Assembly: GCA_036936605.1 (NCBI GenBank)
Contig: JAUPFV010000005.1
Coordinates: 78,008,885 to 78,072,884, forward strand
Source: Limnanthes douglasii subsp. nivea
Lineage: Eukaryota > Streptophyta > Magnoliopsida > Brassicales > Limnanthaceae
Length of the DNA: 64,000 nucleotides
Direction of reading: 5' to 3'
Shown: positions 1-8,713 of the stretch, in pieces
Numbering within the stretch: position 1 is the first letter of the stretch
Layout of the letters: every line of letters starts with the position of its first letter
Position numbers and translations under genes: made by a program
Notes under the pieces: generated by a model
What the model was told of the DNA's origin: nothing
Databases searched by the model: none
Seen by the model: only the letters and a program-made list of their open reading frames with translations

Positions 1-1
1 A

Positions 2-499
2 GGAGGATCGAGTTCGTATCAAGGGGGTTCTAATCATCACAATTTTAGTAATCAATACCAGTTCAAACCAAGATCGAATGTATGGGTGAAACCAGAATAT
101 TATGCGGATTTGACTGAAAGTGTGGCATCGATATATGAGAAAAGCAAGGGAACAGTAAATTTTAGAAAGCCGGCAGCAATTAATAGGCCAAGAGAGGAGC
201 GCAATAACAGGTTCTGCAGGTATCATGATGATATTGGACATGATACGAATGATTGTATTGCTTTGAAGAAGGAGATGCAGATTTTGATAGAGAATGGAAA
301 ATTGTTGGAGTATGTCAAAAAGAATGCTAAAGCCATAACTCAAAAGGTGGGCAATCCTAATTCTAAGCAGGAAAGTGCACTGATGATTTTAGATGCTGCA
401 GGTGATGAATTTGATGTGGCTTCGGAATATGTCGACCCAGACCCTAGTCGATTGTTGTTGATGTCAGTTGATGAGCCGATGCATAAGGGACGTGTTTGA
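2..499 (+). pseudogene. gag: Gag C-terminal part with zinc-knuckle-like motif (element A)
   Basis: Reading is open from base 2, with a Gly/Ser/Asn/Gln-rich linker followed by a conserved block. The block holds a Cys-x2-His...Gly-His...Cys cluster (CRYHDDIGHDTNDC, about 218-259), typical of the nucleic-acid-binding end of Tat-lineage Gag. The same block occurs in element B (CQYHNDIGHTTDDC). Gag would package the element RNA in virus-like particles in the cytoplasm. The N-terminal capsid part is outside the window. A TGA at 497-499 interrupts the frame, and the protease follows in the same frame, so gag and protease were probably once a single reading frame. In element B the matching column has no stop, so this TGA looks like decay. 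Confidence 0.8.
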
Positions 500-502
500 G
501 AT

Positions 503-1165
503 TTGTGTGCGTTCTTTGAGTCGCTGACAATATTTGGGGGAGATTCAATGACCAATAACACTAATAATTCGAGGAAGAGACATATAGTGAATTTAACGCA
601 TCAAATTGAAGGAGGAGCATCAGCACACCTAAGCAACAAGAAGGATGTCCCATTTATAATTTTCGATGGCGATGATTTGAGAGGAATTACTGGGCCACAT
701 GAAGATGCAGTGGTCATTGGAGCAGAAGTGTGTGGGGTGGAAATTCGACGAGTATTGATTGATACTGGGAGCTCTGCTAATGTGTTGTTCAAATAAACAT
801 ATGATAGATTAACTGCTCCGCCTCGGATAGAAAGGTCAGAAAGAACTATAATTGGGTTTACTGGTGCGACAGCGAATGTAGTAGGGGAGTTTGAAGGTGA
901 AATTTCTTTGGGAAAAGGGCCTTTCAAAAAGAAAGTACAAGTACTTTTTATGGTGGTAGATTGTCCGTCGAGCTACAATGCTATTTTTGGAAGGTCATGG
1001 CTGGCAAAAATGTATGTTATAGTTTCTACGGTTCATCAATGTTTGAAATATGTAGTCGGGGATCGAGTTGGTGTAGTTCGAAGTGATCAAAAGGTGGCTA
1101 GAGAGTGTTACGCTGCTGCATTTAGACTACGTGGCAAAAGTACTGATGATCCAATGAAGAAATAG
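503..1165 (+). pseudogene. Aspartic protease domain (element A)
   Basis: The catalytic triplet lies in IDTGSSANVLF (Asp at 761-763), the usual retrotransposon pepsin-like signature. It is preceded by a conserved FDGDDLRGITGPHEDAVVIG block and followed by a second half with YNAIFGRSWL (about 970-1000), the flap/C-terminal region. The domain matures the Gag-Pol polyprotein. An in-frame TAA at 794-796, straight after the active-site strand, breaks the frame; elements B and C lack this stop, so it is decay. The domain ends at a TAG at 1163-1165 that elements B and C match with a stop in the same column, so that one is treated separately. Confidence 0.85.
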
Positions 1166-1171
1166 CAGTTT
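1163..1171 (+). promoter_or_regulatory. Conserved stop codon with readthrough-like context between protease and RT (element A)
   Basis: TAG followed by CAG TTT, exactly 17 codons after the conserved ARECY block that closes the protease. The RT region continues in the same frame. Elements B and C have a stop at the same codon. The context resembles the UAG-CAR-YYA readthrough signal known from tobamoviruses. Function is inferred. Confidence 0.5.
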
Positions 1172-1177
1172 GGGGGG

Positions 1178-2398
1178 TTGTCTTCTAGTGGTACAGATGA
1201 GGGAATTGATGATCTGAGGTCAACCCCGAGTTCTGTGGTGGTAAGTGAAGAAATAGAAGAATACATTTTCAATAATAATAGAGTACTTCGAATTGGGACT
1301 CTGCTGTCTTTATCAGTGCGAGAAATATTGTTGCATTTTTTGTCTAAAAACTTGGATGTGTTTGCTTGGACATCTGAGGATGTAGTTGGGGTCCCAATTG
1401 ACATTATATGTCATAGTCTGGCTGTGGATTCGAAGATCAAGCCGATAATACAAAAAAGGAGAGCTTTTTCTTTGGAAAAATATGAGGCCATAATTGCCGA
1501 AGTAGATAGATTGTATAAAATGGGGCATATTAGGGAGTCCAATTATCCGAGGTGGACGGCTAATCCTGTGGTGGTGAAAAAGAAGAGCGGAAAATGGAGA
1601 ATGTGTGTAGACTTCACAGATCTAAACAGAGCCTGCCCAAAAGATCATTTTCCAGTACCTCGAATTGACCAATTAGTGGATTCTACTTCTGGAAACAAAA
1701 TTCTAACATTTATGGATGCATTTTCAGGATATAATCAGATTCGAATGAATCCAGAGGATGAAGAAAGCACAACTTTTATTACTGATCGAGGTTTACACTG
1801 TTACAGAGTGATGCCGTTTGGATTGAAAAATGCTGGGTCTACATATCAAAGGTTGATGAATAAGGCGTTTGCTTCACAAATAGGGAGGATTATCGAAGTG
1901 TACATCGATGATATGCTTGTTAAGAGCGAAAGTGATGATGAACACATTGATGATTTAGAAGAGACGTTTTTGAATCTCAGAGCCATACAATTGAAGTTGA
2001 ACCCAGAAAAATGTACATTTGGAGTCCGATCTTGTAAGTTTCTGGGGTATGTGATTAGTGAAAGAGGAATTGAAGTGGATCCAGAACAATTGAAGGCTCT
2101 GATATCAATGTCTTCGCCTCAGAATATCAAAGAAGTGTAAATGTTAACAGGTAGGTTAGTAGCTCTGAACAGATTCATTTCTCGTTTTTCAGATAAGTGC
2201 TTGCCTTTTTTCCAGGTGCTGCGTCGACCAAATAATTTTGAGTGGACTTCGGATTGTGAAGAAGCTTTTATTAAGATCAAAAATCTTTTGTCCTCTCCTG
2301 AAATATTATCAAAGCCTCGAAAGGGTGAGCAATTATTTTTGTATATAGCAGTATCGGATTATGCAGTGAGTTTCGAAGCCTGTCTACTATGTCAGTAA
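1178..2398 (+). pseudogene. pol: Reverse transcriptase and start of RNase H (element A)
   Basis: Typical gypsy RT: WTANPVVVKKKSGKWRMCVDFTDLN (here a fingers motif, about 1552-1626), FMDAFSGYNQI (about 1710-1742), MPFGLKNA (about 1811-1834) and the catalytic YIDDML (Tyr-Ile-Asp-Asp at 1901-1912). The domain copies element RNA into DNA inside the particle. It is followed by FLGYVISERGIEVDPEQ, the thumb/connection, and then the beginning of the first RNase H. A TAA at 2138-2140 falls where element B has CAG, so it is a simple loss. A frameshift near 2390-2400 moves the rest of pol to another frame. Confidence 0.9.
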
Positions 2399-2402
2399 AA
2401 GT

Positions 2403-4442
2403 TTGGTTGATGCTGAAAAACGTTATTTAAAGCTCGAAAAATTGGCGTTGTGTATAGTAGTGGCAGCGAGAAAAATGCGTCCTTATTTCCAGGCACATAC
2501 GATTGTGGTTCGAACTTCCTATCCATTGAAAAATGTATTGCAAAAGCCAGATATCTCAGGAAGGATGACTAAGTGGTCTGTAGAATTAGGAGATTTCGAT
2601 GTGTTATTCTCTCCTCGAACAGCTGTCAAAGCTCAAGCCTTAGCAGACTTCTTGGTTGAGTTTCATTCGAGTAGATCCGAAGAGAAAGAAGATGAAAAGA
2701 TACACTCGAATCCGATGTGGAGAGTGCGAACTGACGGAGGATCTAGTAATAAAGGTTCAAGTGCGGGGGTAGAATTGGTCGCACCAACAGGGGAGTATAT
2801 GTTTCAAGCTATAAGATTTGGATTTCATGCTTCGAATAATGAAGCTGAATATGAAGCAGTGCTAGCAGGATTGCGGTTAGCGAAAATTTGTGGAGCAATA
2901 TTCGTGCGCTTAGAAACAGATTCGCAGTTAGTAGTTAACCATGTTAAAGGGGTATCAGAAGCTAAAAAAGATCGTTTGGTTTTGTACTTGCAAGAACTAC
3001 GAGGTATGATGACACAATTTGAAAATGTCGAGGTGGAGCATATTCGAAGAGGAAACAACACAATGGCTGATTCTTTAGCAACAATGGCTTACTCTGAAGA
3101 ATATCCATGGATCGTGACACAACCACTGCCTTCGATTATATCAAGCTCTGAGCAATGTGAATTTGTTGAGGAGGTAGTAAATGATTCGATGCGCGTTCGA
3201 GGTGATTGGAGGATTGACTTGTTAAATTTTCTTACGAAGGGAATACTACCTCTTGATAAACACTTGCTCAAGAAAATAAGGTATAAAGCTCTTGGTTATG
3301 TGGTATTGGATGGGGTATTGTATAAGAGATCTGCGTCGAAACCTTTGTTACGATGTTTGAGTAAGCAAGAGTCTCAAAACATTTTATCTGAATTACACGA
3401 TGGAGACGGATCGGCTCATTGTGGATTCAAAGCTTTAACGCGTAGGGTATTGTTGGCAGGGTATTATTGGCCTACTATATTGCAGGATGCCAAGTTATTA
3501 GTTCGAAGCTGTGATACTTGTCAAAGGTATGCACATTTAATACATAAACCAGCAGTACCCCTAATGACAATCTCTGAGGCGGTTCCTTTTGATAGATGGG
3601 GGATTGATTTAGTAGGACCTTTGCCTATGGCTTCAGGTGGAAGACAGATGATTATTGTCGTAGTTGATTATTTTTCGAAGTGGGCAGAAGCAGAGCCTTT
3701 AGCTGGAACGAAAGCTAAGGATGTGATCAAGTTTATTCTAAGTAACATCTGCTACCGTTTTGGGGTTCCTCGAAAAATAACAACGGACAACGGTCCCCAA
3801 TTTAATAACAAGGAAATGGACTCTTTTTGCTCCTCGAAAGGAATACAACAATGCTTTTCTACTCCTTTCCACCCACAAGCAAATGGGCAAGTGGAAGTTA
3901 CGAATAGATCTATTTTGGAGGGTTTAAAGAAAAATTTGGCGGGAGCAGCAGGGAAATGGCCAAATTATCTTCAAGAAGTGTTGTGGGCATATCGAACAAC
4001 CCCTAGAGAGGCCACAAAAGAGACTCCTTTTTCTTTAGTGTATGGAATGGATGCCATGTGCCCTGCTGAATCTACATTGCCTTCCTACAGGTTATTGCGA
4101 TATTCCGAAGCAGATAATGATGAAGCTAGAAGGGTTGAGCTTGATTTGTTAGAGGAAAAGAGGGTCAAAGCACATTTGAATGTGGTTCATTATCAAACCT
4201 TAATGAGAAGCAGGTACGATGCTAGAGTTAAGAAGAGGGAGTTCAAGGTTGGCGATAAAGTATTGCGAAAAGTATTTCTTCATACTAAGGACAAGCACCT
4301 TGGAAAATTGGCTCCGAATTGGGAGGGTCCTTATGAAGTCAAAATGAAGGTCAAGCCAGGGTCGTATAGGTTGTCTGATCGTGAGGGGAGGATGCTCAAA
4401 CACCCTTGGAATATAGAACATTTGAAATTGTATTGTGAGTAA
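2403..4442 (+). CDS. pol: Dual RNase H and integrase, 679 codons intact (element A)
   Basis: The first part is the ancestral gypsy RNase H/connection (AEKRYLKLEKLALCIVVAARK...). From about 2724 a second RNase H of the archaeal type begins (RTDGGSSNKGSSAGVELV, then NNEAEYEAVLAGL, ETDSQLVV and ADSLAT). Integrase follows: a His-His-Cys-Cys zinc domain (HDGDGSAHCGF...CDTCQRY, about 3398-3527) and a catalytic core with Asp at 3606, Asp at 3786 and Glu at 3894, a D,D-35-E spacing. The C-terminal part has the GDKVLRKVF/WEGPYEVK block. Together these remove the RNA template and insert the cDNA in the nucleus. This stretch is uninterrupted, although upstream breaks make the element non-autonomous. The listed start is the first Met after the frameshift, not a true initiation site. 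Confidence 0.92.
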   Translation: MVDAEKRYLKLEKLALCIVVAARKMRPYFQAHTIVVRTSYPLKNVLQKPDISGRMTKWSVELGDFDVLFSPRTAVKAQALADFLVEFHSSRSEEKEDEKIHSNPMWRVRTDGGSSNKGSSAGVELVAPTGEYMFQAIRFGFHASNNEAEYEAVLAGLRLAKICGAIFVRLETDSQLVVNHVKGVSEAKKDRLVLYLQELRGMMTQFENVEVEHIRRGNNTMADSLATMAYSEEYPWIVTQPLPSIISSSEQCEFVEEVVNDSMRVRGDWRIDLLNFLTKGILPLDKHLLKKIRYKALGYVVLDGVLYKRSASKPLLRCLSKQESQNILSELHDGDGSAHCGFKALTRRVLLAGYYWPTILQDAKLLVRSCDTCQRYAHLIHKPAVPLMTISEAVPFDRWGIDLVGPLPMASGGRQMIIVVVDYFSKWAEAEPLAGTKAKDVIKFILSNICYRFGVPRKITTDNGPQFNNKEMDSFCSSKGIQQCFSTPFHPQANGQVEVTNRSILEGLKKNLAGAAGKWPNYLQEVLWAYRTTPREATKETPFSLVYGMDAMCPAESTLPSYRLLRYSEADNDEARRVELDLLEEKRVKAHLNVVHYQTLMRSRYDARVKKREFKVGDKVLRKVFLHTKDKHLGKLAPNWEGPYEVKMKVKPGSYRLSDREGRMLKHPWNIEHLKLYCE

Positions 4443-4678
4443 AATTGAACTTCGAATTTTTACGAGACAGACATACTCTTTCCTTATCTGTTGGCCCAGA
4501 AAGGTTTTAATGAGGTGTCTGGTTAAAATTGAATTTGATAATAAAATTTCTTTTGGCCATTGGTTGTTTAATATGATGAATGATTTGTTATTTTGGTAAC
4601 TTGGCAAAGACTGATCATCTTTGAAAGTTGACCAAGAGTAATTTTCCAAAGCAATAGCTTTGAAGAAACAACCTATTT

Positions 4679-4848
4679 CGAGGTGCCACGTCTTATGAGT
4701 GCATCTAATTTTCGAGGTGCCACGTCTTATGAGTGCATCTATTTTTCGAGGTGCCACGTCTTATGAGTGCATCTAATTTTCGAGGTGCCACGTTTTATGA
4801 GTGCATCTAATTTTCGAGGTGCCATGTTTTATAAGTGCACCAGAAATT
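4679..4848. repeat. Five copies of a 34-bp tandem repeat between converging genes (element A)
   Basis: Five head-to-tail units begin at 4679, 4713, 4747, 4781 and 4815, each starting CGAGGTGCCACGTCTTATGA. The first three are almost identical; the last two have a few substitutions. The array lies between the end of integrase (4442) and the end of the antisense gene (4963), in the 3' UTR of both. Confidence 0.9.
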
Positions 4849-4962
4849 TGAAATATTAAGAAAGTTGCTTGTTTCATCGAATAAAACTTGAAGCTTACAA
4901 AAAAGGAAAAACTACTTAATTAAAACACAAAAAAAACAAAAGCGACATATATAATCTACTGT

Positions 4963-7862
4963 TTAGTTATCCTCTTCTTCCGATGACCCGTCAGAAGCGT
5001 CACCTTCTTCTGAAGAGCTTGATGGCACTTCGAATGCCTCCTTTGGACGATCTTTCTCTGGAACTTGCTTCCAAAATTCTGTTAAATTTAACCTTGGATA
5101 GGCAGTATGGATTTCTCGAAGAAGATTGTTAGCTGTATCGATTTGAGCCTTCTTGATACCATCAAGCATCATAGAACCAACAGCAGCTTCGGCTTTCTTG
5201 ACGGCGTCCTTCTTCTCCTGCTCGAATCCTGTTCGGAGCGTAGTCAATTGAGTTTGACAATCTTCAAGGCTTTTTTGAGTTTTCTTAACAAGTTCCTCAG
5301 CATCGGTAGCTTTTTTCTTTTCCTCAGAAATGGCAGTAGAATGTTGAGATTTTAGATTTTCAAGAGCCAGACGACGAGAAGTCTCCAAAGCTTCGATTTT
5401 TTCTTTATGCTCCTTAAGAAGCTTTCCTTTTTCAGCTTCGAAATTTTGAAGTGCTTCATTTTTCGAAGCCCTTTCAGATTCTGTTTCTTTTTTGCTCTTG
5501 ATTAATTCTTGTGCAAGGAGCTCCAATTGTGTATGTGAATTGTTCATTTCTTCACACAATTTTTTGGCTGCAGCACTTAAGTTAGTAAAAGGCCGAAGGA
5601 TTGAAGTTACCTCATCGGATCTGTCAGGGTTGGGCAAGTTTGATGGGTGATGATGGACAGGAATGATTGCATTAGATGTTGAAGTTGTGGCAGCCCCGGT
5701 AGAAGTTGATGGAATGGTGTTGGTAGGCTGAGAATCTTCACCAGTGAATACAAAATCCCCGCTCGAGTTGAAATCTTCGAGGTTAAGATAATCGTTTTCT
5801 TGGCTATCTCCTAGTGCCAATCCCCCTTGAGGATTTTCTTCAATGAAATTTTTCCTATGCAACTCGGAAGCCAATACCTCTTCGAGTTTGTCAGCTTCGT
5901 TCTTTTTCTTTGGAGTAGTGGACTTGCTCTTTTTCTTCTTTGGAGCATTGTCTTCTTTCTTTTTCTTTTTCAGTACAGGTTCGTCCTCTTCGGATATTGG
6001 AGGAAGTTGAGATGCAGGCGCTTTTTGTTTCCCTGCAGGCTTCGAAGTTTTGGAAGGGTTAGCCTTGCTTGTGTTGGGTTTTTTGAGGGTTAGCTTTCCC
6101 TTCTTTTTTAGTGGCAGGTGGGTGTCAGATCGATTCCTTGTGGGAAGGTAGGTTTTCCCATCTGGTGCGAGTATTCTTTGAACCGCTTTGATGGGATCTG
6201 GTTGGAGCATCGGGTCTTCAGGGAAGTCAGCTCCCAAGGTTATGCGCCAGAGATGGCTGTTTACGAAGTTGATTGGTTGAAAGGCTGAGTGAAAGCCATT
6301 TCCCCATGCTTTCTCTGCCCATTCAGCCATTTTCTTGAAGATATCCTTTGCAGTCTTTCAACGACCTTTGAATCTCCTCGGAATTTCTGTGAAAAGAGTA
6401 AACAGTTAGATAAGTAGACTTGGTTAATTTGACTAAGCTTAATAAGCTAAGGAAATATTAATAATACAACAATGATTTACTTACTGCTATCTCTCCAAGT
6501 GAGAGTAAGTTTTGAGGGGTTGTCATCAGAAATCTCTTTACCATTTTCCCAAGCTCCTGATAAAAAGACAAACTTTTGCTTCCAAAACTTGTCAGCCTCG
6601 AGGAGGTCATCGATAATCTTCAGATCATCCTCCAGAGTGAGGTAGTAGAATGGTAAAACTGGCCCATTTTAGATTTTGGTCAGTGAGATGAAATCCTCTA
6701 TTTCGAGGGGGATGCTTCCTAGCCTCGACACCATGATAGCGGAGAATAAAGTGAACAGTTGGTTTGGAGTGACTTGTGTTGGGCACAACTTAAGAATTTC
6801 GAAGTACCTTACAATCATTGGATCGAGGGGAAATCGAAGTCCCCAGTTGAAAAGTTCAGGGTAAACTACCAGTTCGTTCTTCTGACAACTCAGAGGTGTT
6901 TCTCCTTCTACTGGTAGTCGAAGAACAATGTTGTCTGTTAATCCCCATAGTTTCTTAAGTTCTTCTTTTTCTGATTCGAGGTAGTAAGTATAGGGTACAT
7001 TTTTTAGGGCAAGAATGTACCGAGGACAAAGTGGTTGTAGATTTTCCTGAACCAAGGCAGCAACATCTTCGGGGAGGGAAATATGAGCTTTCTTTCCTCG
7101 AATTTTCTTTGGAGGGATTACCTCTTCTGCTTCGGTTTCGCCTTCGGCATCGGATTCAGTGGCTTCAGAATCATTTTATTTGTCATTTTCTTCATCGGTA
7201 GCTTCATTGCGAAGACTTCGAGTTTGAGTCTCAGTTTGAGTCACAAGAACTGATTGACTATTATCTGGTGTAACGTCAACCACTTCTTGTGGGGGAATAG
7301 GAGAGGAGGTTTCTGCATCGTCACCCATTGCTAGAAAGGTTGATTTTTTGTGAAGATTAACTTTAACGGCTTCAGATTGTAGGAGAGGTGATTTGGGTTG
7401 TAGTTTTTTAGGAGTTGGAGGTTTGTCAGAATTGACAACCTTAGATTTTCGATGTGGTCTTAGTGATGGAGAAGTGGGTTGATTTCGAGGAGGAGAAGAT
7501 TGTTGGCTAGATTCTGGGTTTGATGCTAAAGGTGAAAATGAAGTAGCAAGGTTGGAATCGAAGTTACCGTATTTGAAGGTGGTAGAGGAGAAGTGAGGAC
7601 CGTTGTAGATTAACCCAGCAGCTCTGTATTCTTCAGCCCTTTCTCCAATACAGAGATAATCGTAAGCACCAAACACTTGATTGCTAGGACCAGGAAAGAG
7701 AGATTTCTTTGGTTTTCTTGGTTTTCTGGGTTTAGATCTTTTGTATTTGGGATATCTTCTCATACAATAGATGTTGATCTGGGAAGTTGTTTTTGTGACT
7801 GAACAAAGTGGTGTTTCTGGGGAAGGTAGCAGAAGATGAAGATGAAGGTTGATGAAGAACAA
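4963..7862 (-). pseudogene. Antisense accessory gene with one intron (element A)
   Basis: Encoded opposite to pol. Exon 1 runs from about 7862 to 6485 in a single frame with stops only at 7176-7178 and 6669-6671. Exon 2 runs from 6386 to 4963, with one TGA at 6358-6360. Exon 1 has a basic N-terminal stretch, a variable Ser/Pro-rich linker and a conserved domain containing NWGLRFPLDPMIVRYFEIL and a downstream GAWENG. This resembles, from memory, the Pfam family 'putative gypsy type transposon' (Transposase_28). Exon 2 has a WGNGFHSAF/SHLW block, a Lys-rich tract, a long coiled coil (about 5600-5080, heptads of Leu with Glu/Lys) and an acidic Ser/Glu tail. It is probably nuclear. Function unknown; Grande elements carry a comparable antisense gene. 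Met at 7772 is an alternative start. Confidence 0.75.
6387..6484 (-). other. Phase-1 intron in antisense gene (element A)
   Basis: 98 bp, donor GTAAGT (reading the - strand from 6484), acceptor TTTTCACAG ending at 6387. Removing it joins two exons in phase (one base plus two bases) and matches the intron position in element B. Confidence 0.75.
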
Positions 7863-7924
7863 GATGGAGATGGCTTAGGAGAGAGATGATTTTTCTAAAA
7901 GGTTCTCAGTAAGGTGGAGCTAAG

Positions 7925-7932
7925 TATTTATA
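7925..7932 (-). promoter_or_regulatory. TATA-like box of antisense gene (element A)
   Basis: TATAAATA on the - strand, about 63 bases upstream of the first Met of the antisense gene. It is followed by a pyrimidine-rich CATCTCTCTCC leader typical of plant 5' UTRs. Element B has the same arrangement. Confidence 0.5.
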
Positions 7933-8276
7933 CTTGGAAAAAATGACGTTGAGAATTGGAAGGGGCAAAACCAGTGAACTGCTCTCATTGGTGGAATGTG
8001 AAACGTGGAGGAAAACTTGTTGTGTCACAGACCTATCAAAAAGGGTCCAATCAGTCTTTTAAGTAGGGGTCAAGAGGTTCGAAGTGAAAGTAAGGTTGTA
8101 TTTCAAGTTGGTAGATTCGAAGTGAGTGGGGAGTTTATTTGTACTTATTCTTAGATTCGAAGTGAAGTTGCAAGTCATTGGGCTCAGTCATAATAAAGGG
8201 GCCGGATGAAAGAAGTTTTATTCACTTGGAGTGATGTTCGAAGAATGAATAGTTCTTATAAAATTGTCTTTATAAG
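7933..8276. other. Non-coding stretch between antisense promoter and polypurine tract (element A)
   Basis: No reading frame is supported. The word TTCGAAGTG recurs (for example near 8088, 8117 and 8157), suggesting small degenerate repeats. It could hold upstream promoter elements of the antisense gene. Confidence 0.4.
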
Positions 8277-8291
8277 AACTAAGGGGGCTAC
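8277..8291 (+). other. Polypurine tract (element A)
   Basis: AACTAAGGGGGCTAC directly before the TG that opens the 3' LTR. This is the usual site for second-strand priming. Confidence 0.7.
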
Positions 8292-8713
8292 TGATAAGGA
8301 AATATATTCGTAAGGGACTTAAAAGTAATTAATAGGGACTTAATTCATAAGTTCTATTAATATAGAGTAAAATTAAGCCTTATAAGAAGAATAGGGACTG
8401 AACTGTAAATATCCCTTTTATGTAACCGCTCTTGTAACTAACTTACTAGGCCTATTTAAAGAGGCCGGGGAGGTTGATTACGCCTATGAAATATTTAGAG
8501 GAGAAAGACAATATTGACTTCTAAAAAATCTCTCTGTCGATTCTAAGTAGATATTCTCTATTTTCTCTAGTTACTTTCTGTTCATACCAACTATGTCGGT
8601 ATAATTTGTTGTATGCTTATGACTATTCAATTTTGTCACTGAGTTGCGTGTTATAAAAGGGATAGAAACCCCATGAAGTTGTGATAATAATTACGTAGTT
8701 CAGTATTCCAACA
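8292..8713 (+). repeat. 3' LTR of element A
   Basis: Starts TGATAAGG after the polypurine tract and ends TTCCAACA (TG...CA). It contains a TATA-like TATTTAAA at 8453-8460 followed by a GC-rich GAGGCCGGGG. The 5' partner is outside the window, so the right boundary rests on the terminal CA only. Confidence 0.65.

Larger units (their letters stand above)
1..8713 (+). mobile_element. Element A: Tat-lineage Ty3/gypsy LTR retrotransposon, 5' end outside window
   Basis: The order gag end, protease, RT, RNase H, second RNase H, integrase, antisense gene, polypurine tract and 3' LTR is visible on one contiguous stretch. The RT-RNase H-integrase order defines Ty3/gypsy. A second RNase H before integrase and an extra gene between integrase and the 3' LTR are known hallmarks of the plant Tat lineage (Ogre, Grande and Retand types). 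The 5' LTR, primer site and start of gag lie left of the window. The sense frame is interrupted by stops at 497, 794, 1163 and 2138 and a frameshift near 2395, so the copy is inactive. The stop at 1163 is probably ancestral rather than decay. Confidence 0.9.

Noticed and set aside
2138..2140. A second possible conserved stop, at the end of RT (A and C share the column)
   Set aside because: Element B has CAG there and C has extra nearby stops, so independent C-to-T loss is more likely than a programmed stop.
4200..4757. 185-codon open frame on the - strand overlapping the end of integrase and the 34-bp array
   Set aside because: It runs antisense to conserved integrase codons and through tandem repeats; its repeated peptide comes from the array. 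No domain.
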